Part shown: positions 46,495 to 55,426 of the stretch, in pieces
How positions within the stretch are numbered: the stretch's first letter is position 1
Layout: every line of letters starts with the position of its first letter
DNA from: Allopseudospirillum japonicum
Lineage (GTDB): Bacteria > Pseudomonadota > Gammaproteobacteria > Pseudomonadales > Halomonadaceae
Length of the DNA stretch: 55,426 nucleotides
Assembly (NCBI RefSeq): GCF_900108915.1
Contig: NZ_FNYH01000013.1
Location: forward strand, 1 to 55,426
Direction of reading: 5' to 3'
The notes under the pieces: generated by a model
Told to the model about the DNA's origin: nothing
What the model saw: only the letters and a program-made list of their open reading frames with translations
Databases searched by the model: none
Position numbers and translations under genes: made by a program

Positions 46495-49400
46495 TTAATT
46501 TCTAACCTGTTTAGCTTGTGCATGAATATCTTGCAATCGCCGTACTTGGATCTCTTGGCCATATTCTAATGCCAAGCAAACTGCGCGTGCTCCTGCCAAA
46601 GTGGTGGTATAAGGCACTTTGTGTTGCAGCGCAGTACGGCGGATAATGGATGAATCTGCAATGGCTTGACGCCCTTCTGTGGTGTTGACAATGTAATCAA
46701 TTTGATCATTTTTCAACTTATCCACAATATGGGGACGTCCTTCAGCAACCTTGTTAACGACTTCCACTGGAATGCCTGCATCTGTGATCACTTTTGCCGT
46801 GCCACGGGTTGCCACCAGTTGGAAGCCTAATTTATGCAAGGTTGCGGCAACTTCCACTGCACCTGTTTTATCCACTTCACGCACCGAAATAAAAGCAGTA
46901 CCACTTTGTGGTAGGCGTTCACCTGCACCGAGCTGCGCCTTAAAGAAGGCTTCTGCAAAAGTGCTACCACTTCCCATCACTTCACCGGTGGATTTCATTT
47001 CCGGTCCTAAAATAGGGTCGACCCCTTGGAATTTATTAAAGGGGAAGACAGCTTCTTTTACGCTAAAGTGTTGGGGAAGGATTTCTTGAGTGAAGCTTTG
47101 TTCGGCGAGTGAGGTGCCAGCCATACAACGTGCTGCTACCTGAGCTAAGGAAGCTCCGATACATTTAGACACGAAAGGCACAGTACGTGATGCGCGTGGA
47201 TTAACTTCGATCACGTAGATTTCGCCATCTTGCCATGCCAGCTGTACATTCATCAAGCCTACAACGCCTAATTCCACTGCCATGCGTTTGACCTGCTCGC
47301 GCATTTGGTCTTGGACATCCGCAGGTAGGCTGTAAGGCGGCAGTGAACAAGCTGAATCACCTGAGTGAACCCCAGCTTGTTCAATGTGCTGCATAATGCC
47401 GCCGATCACCACTTCTTTGCCATCAGAAACCGCATCAATGTCGACTTCAACTGCGGCATTAAGGAAGTGATCGAGTAGCACAGGTGAGTCATTAGAGACC
47501 TTGACCGCATTGGTCATATAACGCTCTAACTCATCTTCACCATATACAATTTCCATTGCACGTCCGCCCAGTACATAAGAAGGACGTACGACCAGTGGGA
47601 AGCCAATTTCACGCGCTTTCGCTAAAGCTTCATCTAAGCTACGCGCCGTGGCATTAGGGGGTTGCTTAAGTCCCAGCTTTTCGATCATCTGCTGGAAACG
47701 TTCACGGTCTTCTGCGCGGTCAATCGCATCTGGTGTGGTGCCAATAATATTGACGCCAGCGGCTTCTAATTCACGTGCTAATTTCAGCGGTGTTTGTCCG
47801 CCAAATTGGACAATCACGCCTTTAGGTTGTTCTTTATCGACGATTTCCAGTACATCTTCTAAAGTGACAGGCTCGAAATACAAGCGATCTGAGGTGTCAT
47901 AATCGGTAGAAACGGTTTCAGGGTTACAGTTGACCATTAAGGTTTCATAACCGTCATCACGCATGGCAAGGGCTGCATGCACACAACAATAATCGAACTC
48001 TATCCCTTGGCCAATCCGATTCGGGCCGCCACCAAGCACCATAATTTTATCACGCTGGCTGGGCTGGGCTTCGCATTCTTCTTCGTACGTGGAGTACATG
48101 TAAGCGGTACTGGTGGCAAATTCTGCAGCACAGGTATCGACACGCTTATACACAGGACGTACGTTGAGTTTATGACGCAAACGGCGCACTTCTTTTTCAG
48201 CGACACCCATCAGGTTAGCTAAGCGTGCATCGGAGAAACCTTTACGCTTAAGACGCCATAAGCGCTCGTAATCCAAATCGGCCAAACTGGATTTAGCGAC
48301 TTGGGCTTCATCTTTGACTAAGTCTTCCAGTTGCACCAAAAACCAAGGATCAATTTTGGTGAGGTTGAAAATCTCCTGCATGCTTAAGCCAGCACGGAAG
48401 GCATCAGCGAGGAACCAAATCCGCTCTGCGCCAGGGCTGGTTAATTCACCTTTGAGTTGGGTCAGGTTTTCTTCGTCAAAGCTATCAAATTTAGGGTCCA
48501 AGCCCACGACGCCAACTTCCAAGCCACGAAGTGCTTTTTGGAGAGATTCTTGGAAAGTGCGCCCAATCGCCATGACTTCACCCACAGATTTCATCTGGGT
48601 GGTGAGGCGGTCATTAGCTTGCGGGAATTTTTCGAAAGTGAAACGTGGGATTTTGGTGACCACATAATCAATCGAAGGCTCAAACGACGCAGGGGTGGCG
48701 CCGCCGGTAATGTCATTTTGTAGCTCATCGAGTGTGTAACCAACGGCCAACTTAGCGGCTACCTTCGCAATCGGGAAGCCCGTCGCTTTAGAGGCTAAAG
48801 CCGAAGAACGAGAGACCCGAGGATTCATCTCGATAACGACCATTCGGCCTGTATCAGGGCAGATCCCAAATTGTACGTTGGAACCACCGGTTTCTACGCC
48901 AATTTCACGCAAAACTGCCAAAGAGGCGTTCCGCATGATTTGGTATTCTTTATCTGTCAGGGTTTGTGCTGGTGCAACTGTGATGGAGTCCCCTGTGTGC
49001 ACGCCCATAGGATCGAAGTTTTCGATGGCACACACGATAATGCAATTGTCTTTTTTATCGCGGACCACTTCCATTTCGTATTCTTTCCAACCAATGAGGG
49101 ATTCATCAATTAACAGCTCATTGGTCGGGGATAAGTCCAAGCCGCGTTGGCAAATTTCTTCGAACTCTTCCTTATTGTAAGCAATACCACCGCCTGTGCC
49201 ACCCATGGTGAACGAAGGGCGAATAATACAAGGAAAGCCGATATCTTCTAGGACTTGCCAAGCTTCTTGCATCGAGTGGGCAATCGAAGCGCGCGGACAC
49301 TCAAGGCCAATATTACGCATGGCTTTGTCGAAACGATCGCGGTTTTCCGCTTTATCAATGGTGTCGGCATTGGCACCGATCATTTCCACGCCATATTTGG

Positions 49401-49725
49401 CTAGGACACCATGTTTTTCTAAATCGAGTGCACAGTTGAGCGCAGTTTGTCCGCCCATGGTCGGCAGCAAGGCGCTAGGACGTTCTTGTTCAATAATTTT
49501 TTCGACCGCTTCCCAAGTAATTGGCTCGATATAGGTAGCATCGGCCATTGCGGGATCTGTCATAATGGTCGCGGGATTGGAATTCACCAAAATCACGCGA
49601 TACCCTTCCTCACGCAGCGCTTTACAGGCTTGCGCGCCGGAGTAGTCAAATTCACAGGCTTGACCTATGACGATAGGTCCAGCGCCTAAAATCAAAATGC
49701 TTTGAATGTCGGTACGTTTTGGCAT
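46495..49725 (-). CDS. carB: Carbamoyl-phosphate synthase large subunit
   Basis: A 1076-residue enzyme (E. coli 1073) that makes carbamoyl phosphate for arginine and pyrimidines. Two ATP-grasp halves are visible: [20 protein letters not shown] at the start and [20 protein letters not shown] at the second half. Further marks are [39 protein letters not shown] and a C-terminal MGS-like allosteric domain ending before the VRN tail. ATG 49725 matches the family start; the ribosome site is weak. Confidence 0.97.
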   Translation of the reverse strand: MPKRTDIQSILILGAGPIVIGQACEFDYSGAQACKALREEGYRVILVNSNPATIMTDPAMADATYIEPITWEAVEKIIEQERPSALLPTMGGQTALNCALDLEKHGVLAKYGVEMIGANADTIDKAENRDRFDKAMRNIGLECPRASIAHSMQEAWQVLEDIGFPCIIRPSFTMGGTGGGIAYNKEEFEEICQRGLDLSPTNELLIDESLIGWKEYEMEVVRDKKDNCIIVCAIENFDPMGVHTGDSITVAPAQTLTDKEYQIMRNASLAVLREIGVETGGSNVQFGICPDTGRMVVIEMNPRVSRSSALASKATGFPIAKVAAKLAVGYTLDELQNDITGGATPASFEPSIDYVVTKIPRFTFEKFPQANDRLTTQMKSVGEVMAIGRTFQESLQKALRGLEVGVVGLDPKFDSFDEENLTQLKGELTSPGAERIWFLADAFRAGLSMQEIFNLTKIDPWFLVQLEDLVKDEAQVAKSSLADLDYERLWRLKRKGFSDARLANLMGVAEKEVRRLRHKLNVRPVYKRVDTCAAEFATSTAYMYSTYEEECEAQPSQRDKIMVLGGGPNRIGQGIEFDYCCVHAALAMRDDGYETLMVNCNPETVSTDYDTSDRLYFEPVTLEDVLEIVDKEQPKGVIVQFGGQTPLKLARELEAAGVNIIGTTPDAIDRAEDRERFQQMIEKLGLKQPPNATARSLDEALAKAREIGFPLVVRPSYVLGGRAMEIVYGEDELERYMTNAVKVSNDSPVLLDHFLNAAVEVDIDAVSDGKEVVIGGIMQHIEQAGVHSGDSACSLPPYSLPADVQDQMREQVKRMAVELGVVGLMNVQLAWQDGEIYVIEVNPRASRTVPFVSKCIGASLAQVAARCMAGTSLAEQSFTQEILPQHFSVKEAVFPFNKFQGVDPILGPEMKSTGEVMGSGSTFAEAFFKAQLGAGERLPQSGTAFISVREVDKTGAVEVAATLHKLGFQLVATRGTAKVITDAGIPVEVVNKVAEGRPHIVDKLKNDQIDYIVNTTEGRQAIADSSIIRRTALQHKVPYTTTLAGARAVCLALEYGQEIQVRRLQDIHAQAKQVRN

Positions 49726-49790
49726 GGCTAGTTCGCAACCTTGTGTGAAAGCCTGCAAGCAGGAACGGCTAATCTGAAATACGGATTAAA

Positions 49791-49826
49791 GTACACTTGT
49801 GCACCAAAAGCGCAACACAAGTGTAC
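49791..49826. repeat. 11-bp inverted repeat between carA and carB
   Basis: GTACACTTGTG (49791-49801) and CACAAGTGTAC (49816-49826) are perfect complements with a 14-nt loop. No U tract follows on the minus strand. It sits in the 127-nt carA-carB gap and would fold in the mRNA. Confidence 0.75.
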
Positions 49827-49852
49827 AGATACGCCTTAAGCAAGTCGGCGTC

Positions 49853-51001
49853 TTAGCGGCCTTGTTGCATCAGAGCGATAAAACGATCAAATAAGGGGGC
49901 AACATCATGTGGCCCTGGGCTGGCTTCTGGGTGACCTTGGAAGCTAAACGCAGGTTTATCAGTGCGTTCTATCCCTTGCAAGGAACCATCAAATAAGGAT
50001 TTATGGGTCGCTTGCAAATTGGCGGGCAAACTGTCTTCATCTACCGCAAAACCGTGGTTTTGGCTGGTAATTAAGACTTGTCCAGTGTGCAAATCCTGTA
50101 CAGGGTGGTTTGCACCATGATGGCCAAACTTCATTTTCGAAGTACGAGCACCTGAAGCGAGCGCTAACAATTGGTGGCCCAAACAAATCCCGAAAATCGG
50201 TAGATTGGTTTGCTCCAGCAGGGTTTTGATGGCTTGAATGGCGTAATCGCACGGCTCGGGATCACCAGGGCCATTAGAAAGGAAAATACCATCTGGATTA
50301 AGCGCGAGGACTTCCTCGGCGGGAGTTTTTGCAGGTACCACGGTCAGGCGGCAACCGCGTTGTGCCAACATGCGCAAAATATTGTATTTCACGCCATAAT
50401 CATAGGCGACGACATGGAAACTTTGCTGTTGAGCATCTTGCTGTTGATAACCGGAGGCTAAATCCCACTCACCTTGCTGCCAAGTGTAAGTTTGTGCTGT
50501 GGTGACTTCTTTAGCGAGGTCTAGTCCTTTTAAACCACCAAAACTCCGGGCTTGCGCCAGTGCTTGTTCGCTGGCATCGGCTGCTAAGGCAGCTTCACCG
50601 GCAAGAATGCAGGCACTTTGTGCGCCTTTATCACGCAAAATACGTGTAAGGCGACGTGTATCTATATCGGCAATAGCAACGATTTGGTGTGCCTGTAAGT
50701 AGGCATCAAGGGGTTGCTGGTTGCGCCAGTTGCTGGCAAGAAGTGGTAAATCACGAATCACAAGACCCGCAGCGCAGACATGAGCTGATTCAACATCTTC
50801 AGCATTAGTGCCTGTATTGCCGATATGCGGATAAGTGAGCGTCACAATCTGGCGGGTGTAGGAGGGGTCTGTGAGTATTTCTTGATAGCCGGTCATCGAG
50901 GTGTTGAACACAAGTTCACCACATGTCTGACCCTCACTACCTATGGCGGTCCCGTGGAATATACTGCCATCTTCCAGGGCCAAAATGGCTGCTTTAGTCA
51001 A
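49853..51001 (-). CDS. carA: Carbamoyl-phosphate synthase small subunit
   Basis: A 382-residue glutamine amidotransferase that supplies ammonia to CarB. The N-terminal domain has [20 protein letters not shown]; the class I amidotransferase has [12 protein letters not shown], the nucleophile in [15 protein letters not shown], and the final [10 protein letters not shown]. Translation starts at TTG 51001 with a strong AGGAGG site 6 nt upstream; as I recall, E. coli carA also starts at UUG. Confidence 0.97.
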   Translation of the reverse strand: MTKAAILALEDGSIFHGTAIGSEGQTCGELVFNTSMTGYQEILTDPSYTRQIVTLTYPHIGNTGTNAEDVESAHVCAAGLVIRDLPLLASNWRNQQPLDAYLQAHQIVAIADIDTRRLTRILRDKGAQSACILAGEAALAADASEQALAQARSFGGLKGLDLAKEVTTAQTYTWQQGEWDLASGYQQQDAQQQSFHVVAYDYGVKYNILRMLAQRGCRLTVVPAKTPAEEVLALNPDGIFLSNGPGDPEPCDYAIQAIKTLLEQTNLPIFGICLGHQLLALASGARTSKMKFGHHGANHPVQDLHTGQVLITSQNHGFAVDEDSLPANLQATHKSLFDGSLQGIERTDKPAFSFQGHPEASPGPHDVAPLFDRFIALMQQGR

Positions 51002-51060
51002 GGTTTGCCTCCTCCCGTCACGAGCGCTTATGGCTGAATGCTTAGGTATTGAATCAGGTG

Positions 51061-51098
51061 CAAAAAAGCGAGATGGAACTAGATGGCTCCATCCCGCT
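51061..51098 (-). terminator. Terminator after the DUF416 gene
   Basis: AGCGAGATGGA (51067-51077) pairs with TCCATCCCGCT (51088-51098), with one G-U pair, and six T follow on the minus strand. It isolates the carA promoter from upstream transcription. Confidence 0.85.
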
Positions 51099-51224
51099 AT
51101 AGAATTAGGTAGGCGATTCTGACATAAATTTTAGCCAGTAATCCGTAACATTTTAGGTTAATTCCCTAGTCTTTGTCCACCGTTGGCCGCAGACTTGTCG
51201 CGGGAATCTAGCTAAGCCGCTGCT

Positions 51225-51917
51225 TTAATCAGCTAAACTGATCCCTAAATTGCTAATGCCTTGGTTTTCGCCCAAGGTGCGCAAACGCCTATAAAAGGCT
51301 TTACTGGCTTGTTGGCATGCTTGCAATTGTGCCAAAACTTCATCTTGGAAAGCCTCTTCTTCCTGCATGAGATCTTGTTGACGTATCCAGGTTTTAAGTG
51401 CCTGCTGACCTGCATCACTTTGGGGATCTAACTCAGAAACTGAGGTAAATTCCATCTCAAGCAGTTGATAGACACAAGCACGAGATAAACGGCTCATGCG
51501 CACGACTTCATCAGCATCTGCTTGTTCTAAAAGCCCTAAAGTGGTACTGAGCCCCATGAGCGCATCAAGTGCTGGGTACACACCATAGCAGGTAAAGCTT
51601 TGAGGATCTGGCATCAAAGCTTCTAGCTTTTCTTGTTGTGCTTCTATATTAATGCGGGTTTGTGGATGTAATTGGACTTGCCAAATCAGGTCCATCAGTT
51701 GTTGTGCTTGCTCGCATGCGCCTTGGGCTTGCTGGGGCGAGTAGTTTTCAGGTAAAAGCTGCGCGAGATTCTCAGCAAATAACAAGTAATTAGGCAGCAT
51801 GCGTTGACTCAGGCAAGCCGCAAAGGCAACTTGTTGCCAGGGTGCTAACAGGCGTAAGCTCTGGTTGAAACTGGGAGGCTTGGGTAAGGTGGTTTTTTTA
51901 GTTTTACTCTGCGTCAT
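51225..51917 (-). CDS. yjaG: YjaG family protein (DUF416)
   Basis: A 230-residue helical protein of the DUF416 family: SLRLLAPWQQVAFAACLSQR, MLPNYLLFAENL, CYGVYPALDALMGL. Function is unknown. It is 7 nt downstream of the SUI1-like gene and ends at a strong terminator. Confidence 0.85.
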   Translation of the reverse strand: MTQSKTKKTTLPKPPSFNQSLRLLAPWQQVAFAACLSQRMLPNYLLFAENLAQLLPENYSPQQAQGACEQAQQLMDLIWQVQLHPQTRINIEAQQEKLEALMPDPQSFTCYGVYPALDALMGLSTTLGLLEQADADEVVRMSRLSRACVYQLLEMEFTSVSELDPQSDAGQQALKTWIRQQDLMQEEEAFQDEVLAQLQACQQASKAFYRRLRTLGENQGISNLGISLAD

Positions 51918-51924
51918 CAGGGGC

Positions 51925-52362
51925 TTAGCCTCCTACACGTTGAATCGGCCAAGGATAATGGGTTTGTAGCCACTGTTCGATAGATGTGCGCTTATCACCT
52001 TGCAATTCTATATGTCCATCCGCATGCAAACTGCCACCTGTGCCACAGACCTTTTTAAGGCGGCTGCATAGGGTTTTAAGTGCGGCATCTTCTAAAGGCA
52101 AATCGCGAATACAGGTCACGCCCTTGCCTTTGCGGCCTTTGGTTTCATAACTTAAGCGCACAGTACCATCGCAGGCAGCAAGACGTTGCGCTTGTGCCAG
52201 CTGTTGACATTGGCAAGCGGCTAAGGGTGTCTGGCAATCTGGGCATAAAGTGCCTGCATCTGTCGCATAGACACCACGGGCTGTCGTTTTTGTTTGTGAG
52301 CTAGCGTCTGTTGATGACGTATAACCAGTTAAACTTTGTAGCTGATCTTTCCAAGAAGACAT
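51925..52362 (-). CDS. yciH: SUI1/eIF1-like translation factor (YciH type)
   Basis: A 145-residue protein. A Cys-rich stretch CPDCQTPLAACQCQQ, possibly zinc-binding, precedes a SUI1 fold with SYETKGRKGKGVTCIRDLPL, LKKVCGTGGSLHADGHIELQ and GDKRTSIEQWL. YciH affects start-site fidelity in E. coli. ATG 52362 is chosen; ATG 52374 is possible, since the AGGA element lies between the usual distances for the two. Confidence 0.88.
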   Translation of the reverse strand: MSSWKDQLQSLTGYTSSTDASSQTKTTARGVYATDAGTLCPDCQTPLAACQCQQLAQAQRLAACDGTVRLSYETKGRKGKGVTCIRDLPLEDAALKTLCSRLKKVCGTGGSLHADGHIELQGDKRTSIEQWLQTHYPWPIQRVGG

Positions 52363-52458
52363 GCGCAATAACATCCTAAAGATCAAAAAGAATCTTGTTG
52401 TCGCTTGGACCCCGCTCGCTTGAGCGAGGCAAACATAGTCGAGGCAAACCAAACATAG

Positions 52459-53826
52459 TTAAAGGGTTTGTTCCTCTCTGCCCTTGGTGGCCATCAATTG
52501 AGCATGTGCCTGCGCAAGTTGAGAGGCGAGTGCATAGCCTTGAATGCTGGACATCATACTTTCGCTATAGCGTAGAAAACGTGTTTTCTCGGCGGCTGCG
52601 ATAGGTTCGGCTTTGGGTAATTCGACTGTCCGTGGGTTTTTGTGCACACCATTGACGCGGAGTTCGTAGTGCAAGTGCGGGCCTGTCACTAAACCGGATT
52701 TACCAACATAACCTATGACTTGGCCTTGTTTCACTGAATCCCCTGCTTTCAGTCCTTTTTGATAGCGACTCATGTGTGCATAAAGGGTTGAGTATTGGCC
52801 ACCGTGTTGAATAACGACCGTACGCCCATAACCACCTTTCCAGCCAAGAGAAACAATTTTGCCTTTACCAACCGATTTAATCGGGGTGCCTATAGAAGCA
52901 GCAAAATCGACACCACGGTGCGGACGCTTCACACCTAAGACAGGGTGATAACGTTCTGGCTGAAAATTGGAGCTAATACGATAGAAATCAACAGGGTTAC
53001 GTAAGAAGGCCTTACGCATACTTTTGCCTTCAGGGGTGTAATAGGCAATTTCATCTTGACTATCTTGATAGCGGATGCCGGTATAGGTTTGTCCTTGAAT
53101 CGTCACTTGGGCAACGAGAATATCGCCATCACGGTATTTGTAGCCATCGACAAACTCCTCACGATAAACCACGCGGAAGGTATCGCCAGGACGGATATCT
53201 AAAGCAAAATCAATATCCCAAGCAAAAATCTCTGCCAGCCTCATCATGGTGGCGCGCGTGAGGCCTGCACGCTCTCCAGCACTAAATAAGGTGCTTTCGA
53301 TCGTGCCTTCTTTATAGGCAAAGTGGTATTCAGGTTCGCGGGTTAAATCGCTGACTTGGTAAGCTTGATCTTCTTTATGGTAAGTAATCAGGGTGCTATC
53401 AATTGGGGAGCGTTCTAGGCGGAGGGCTAGCAGCTTGTCAGTTTCTGGATCGAGTTGGAAATGCAGCTTATGATCAGGATGCAGATCTGTGATGATTTTT
53501 TTCTCTTCCGTACTTAAAAAGCTCAGCATTTGATACATTTGGCCGACACCGACGCCTGCACGCTCAAACACAGCTGCTAGGGTATCGCCACCTTGAATGT
53601 CTATCATTTTTTCCCGCGTGCTGGCGGTGGTTTGGTTTAAGCTGGGTAACCATTCTTGTGCGCGGTCGCTTAACTCCATCTCTAAAGGAAGTTCGATACG
53701 CTTGGCGGCGACCTCTTGCAAGGGCAACCCGAGCATAAAAATCCCTGCAACAGAAGCCACGGCTGAAGCGAGCGCCAAATGGCGCTTTTTAAGGCGTTTT
53801 GGTGCTTGTGTGTGTGTTGTGCTCAT
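52459..53826 (-). CDS. mepM: M23 peptidoglycan endopeptidase, MepM-like
   Basis: A 455-residue envelope protein. A basic N-terminus and hydrophobic segment (LALASAVASVAGIFMLGLPL) anchor or export it; an OapA/LysM-like region around MIDIQGGDTLAAVFERAGVG follows. The C-terminal M23 domain has zinc ligands in RPHRGVDFA and HLHYEL. It should cut D,D cross-links to allow cell wall growth. It is divergent from tyrS, as in Pseudomonas. Confidence 0.92.
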   Translation of the reverse strand: MSTTHTQAPKRLKKRHLALASAVASVAGIFMLGLPLQEVAAKRIELPLEMELSDRAQEWLPSLNQTTASTREKMIDIQGGDTLAAVFERAGVGVGQMYQMLSFLSTEEKKIITDLHPDHKLHFQLDPETDKLLALRLERSPIDSTLITYHKEDQAYQVSDLTREPEYHFAYKEGTIESTLFSAGERAGLTRATMMRLAEIFAWDIDFALDIRPGDTFRVVYREEFVDGYKYRDGDILVAQVTIQGQTYTGIRYQDSQDEIAYYTPEGKSMRKAFLRNPVDFYRISSNFQPERYHPVLGVKRPHRGVDFAASIGTPIKSVGKGKIVSLGWKGGYGRTVVIQHGGQYSTLYAHMSRYQKGLKAGDSVKQGQVIGYVGKSGLVTGPHLHYELRVNGVHKNPRTVELPKAEPIAAAEKTRFLRYSESMMSSIQGYALASQLAQAHAQLMATKGREEQTL

Positions 53827-54052
53827 GATCCTAATTCTTCTAGTCGTTGTATGTATAAAGTGACAGCTAGCCAGTCTTGCTACAGGCGAATAAAAGCCTG
53901 CGGCAGAAAGCAGCCTCTAGCTGGTGTAAATGCTATACTCTGCGCCATTTTACTGACTTCTGCTGACAGATGCATGTGCGTTCGTGTGAGCTAACGTGCA
54001 TCTTTTAGAAGTCTTTAGACAAATCCACTGTAATCACTGAGGTAAAGCTTGC

Positions 54053-55255
54053 ATGAGTTCTGTAGCTGACGCATTGGCACTTATCAAACGCGGCGCAAAT
54101 GAAATTCTGGTAGAAGAAGAATTAGTGCGTAAGTTAGAGCAAAACCGTCCTTTACGTATCAAAGCCGGTTTTGATCCCACAGCGCCTGATTTACATTTAG
54201 GGCATACTGTGCTGATTAATAAGTTGCGTCAATTCCAACAACTAGGTCACGAAGTGATTTTTCTAATTGGAGATTTTACCGGACGTATCGGCGATCCTAC
54301 GGGTAAAAATGTCACTCGCAAACCCCTCAGTGAAGACGATGTGTTGGCAAATGCAGCGACTTATAAAGAACAGGTTTTTAAGATTTTAGATCCAGCAAAA
54401 ACCCGAGTGGCTTTTAACTCTGAGTGGATGAACCAGCTTTCTGCTGCACAAATGATCGAGCTGGCGGCGCAAACGACGGTCGCGCGCATGTTAGAACGAG
54501 ATGATTTCGAAAAACGCTATCAAGGCCAACAGCCTATTGCCATTCATGAGTTTTTATACCCTTTAGTGCAGGGGTATGACTCAGTAGCCTTACAAGCGGA
54601 TGTTGAGCTGGGGGGAACGGATCAAAAGTTTAACCTCTTGATGGGACGCGAATTACAAAAGCATTTTGGCCAAGAGCCTCAAGTCGTGCTGACTATGCCT
54701 ATCTTGGAAGGTTTGGACGGAGTGCAAAAAATGTCCAAATCCTTAGGTAACTATGTGGGGATTAATGACAAACCAGGCGAAATGTTTACTAAATTACTTT
54801 CTATGCCAGATGCCTTGATTTGGCGTTATTTTGAGTTGCTTTCTTTTAAACCTATGGAAGAGATTCAAGCCTTACAAGCGGATGTGGAGCAGGGTGCCAA
54901 TCCACGAGATATTAAAGCGATTTTAGCACGTGAGCTGATCGCACGTTTCCATGGAGAAGAAGCCGCCGCCAATGCGCATAAATCAGCAGGTAACCGTTTA
55001 GCAGAAGGTGAGATTCCAGAAGATTTGCCTGAAGTCACCTTGGAAGCAGAAGGGCAAAACGAATTGCCGTTGGCGTCCATCTTAAATCGTGCTGATCTGG
55101 CCAACAATGGTGCGCAAGCCAAAGATATGCTGAATAATGGGCGGGTGAAAGTCGATCAAGCAGTCGCTGACAAAGGTGCTATGTTAACTGCTGGAAAAAC
55201 TTATCTTATCCAAGCAGGTAAAAAGCGTTTTGCGCGTGTACATATTAAACCCTAA
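54053..55255 (+). CDS. tyrS: Tyrosyl-tRNA synthetase
   Basis: A 400-residue class I synthetase. The HIGH-equivalent is HLGHTVLI, followed by [33 protein letters not shown] and the [11 protein letters not shown] loop; a C-terminal S4-like domain ends with KKRFARVHI. The short spacing places it in the TyrZ-like branch found in many gammaproteobacteria. A TATACT at 53934-53939 may be its -10 box. Confidence 0.97.
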   Translation: MSSVADALALIKRGANEILVEEELVRKLEQNRPLRIKAGFDPTAPDLHLGHTVLINKLRQFQQLGHEVIFLIGDFTGRIGDPTGKNVTRKPLSEDDVLANAATYKEQVFKILDPAKTRVAFNSEWMNQLSAAQMIELAAQTTVARMLERDDFEKRYQGQQPIAIHEFLYPLVQGYDSVALQADVELGGTDQKFNLLMGRELQKHFGQEPQVVLTMPILEGLDGVQKMSKSLGNYVGINDKPGEMFTKLLSMPDALIWRYFELLSFKPMEEIQALQADVEQGANPRDIKAILARELIARFHGEEAAANAHKSAGNRLAEGEIPEDLPEVTLEAEGQNELPLASILNRADLANNGAQAKDMLNNGRVKVDQAVADKGAMLTAGKTYLIQAGKKRFARVHIKP

Positions 55256-55262
55256 AAAGTCC

Positions 55263-55338
55263 TTGCATTCTGTTTTGATCTGCGTATAATCTACCTCCGC
55301 TGCTTAGGACGAGACCATCAGGTGCGTCTAAGTAGCGG
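55263..55338 (+). promoter_or_regulatory. Strong promoter and leader hairpin at the right edge
   Basis: TTGCAT (55263-55268) and a perfect TATAAT (55285-55290) are 16 bp apart. Downstream, CCGCTGCTTAG and its partner CTAAGTAGCGG (55297-55338) form a long hairpin with one bulge. In relatives an rRNA operon often follows tyrS, so this could be an rRNA promoter; the product lies outside the window. No gene is visible from 55256 to 55426. Confidence 0.5.
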
Positions 55339-55426
55339 AAGTCTTTCCTTAGGGTTTTGCAAACAGATTTATTTGTTTTCAAGGTTCGCTAGGCTAGACT
55401 AGCCCTAGTGGGTTTTTGCTAAGTGT

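Noticed and set aside
1-55426. CRISPR array or cas genes
   Set aside because: No regularly spaced repeats and no Cas proteins were seen.

Overview
The window is a chromosomal segment of a moderately AT-rich gammaproteobacterium. The core blocks resemble those of Pseudomonas and Oceanospirillales relatives: ftsY-ftsE-ftsX-rpoH, glyQ-glyS, accA-tilS, carA-carB-greA, dut-algC, aceK, and an M23 peptidase divergent from tyrS. No 16S sequence or species-specific gene is visible, so the genus is inference only.

Positions 1-9500 are an accessory block. Two direct copies of a class I SAM methyltransferase gene (143-850 and 8752-9459) bracket about 8.6 kb. Inside lie a HipB/HipA toxin-antitoxin pair with two operator palindromes, a tyrosine integrase remnant with an amber stop and both catalytic arginines lost, and a PIN-domain protein paired with an HTH-ImmA/IrrE metalloprotease. 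They are followed by an ImmA/IrrE tail fragment abutting the first 100 codons of hsdR, then the pseudokinase AMPylator SelO and a MerR regulator. The second methyltransferase copy overlaps merR by ATGA. The first copy keeps, upstream and in frame, residues that look like the linker of an ancestral MerR-methyltransferase fusion. The block reads as an island edge with live addiction modules beside decayed mobile and restriction genes.

Positions 9500-34700 are mostly housekeeping on the minus strand, with signalling genes between. Cyclic-di-GMP genes recur: a GAF/HD-GYP phosphodiesterase, a YcgR/PilZ effector, a Cache-PAS-GGDEF-EAL protein and a PhnD-like-GGDEF-EAL receptor. A tRNA-Arg(CCT) sits between the PilZ gene and rpoH. 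Division and secretion (ftsYEX, zapB), heat shock (rpoH), tRNA modification and charging (dusA, glyQS, tilS), rRNA methylation (rsmC), S20, fatty acid synthesis (accA), a Gdx-type SMR exporter and a tandem universal stress protein follow.

Positions 35000-41500 are a plus-strand run: a degenerate RmlD-like SDR, PlsC-type acyltransferase, orphan ParA-like ATPase, TrmB-like methyltransferase, AceK, a TIGR03643 protein, an 864-bp stretch without a convincing gene, and a PilZ-like protein. Positions 41500-53800 are minus-strand: DUF501, YcxB-like, SirB2, algC, dut, DUF815 ATPase, greA, carB, carA, DUF416, SUI1-like factor and MepM-like peptidase. The window ends with tyrS and a strong promoter running off the right edge, possibly into an rRNA operon.

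The least explained parts are the repeat-bounded accessory block, the apparent fission of the MerR-methyltransferase gene, the HTH-protease/PIN pair, the folded spacer upstream of zapB and the carA-carB hairpin.
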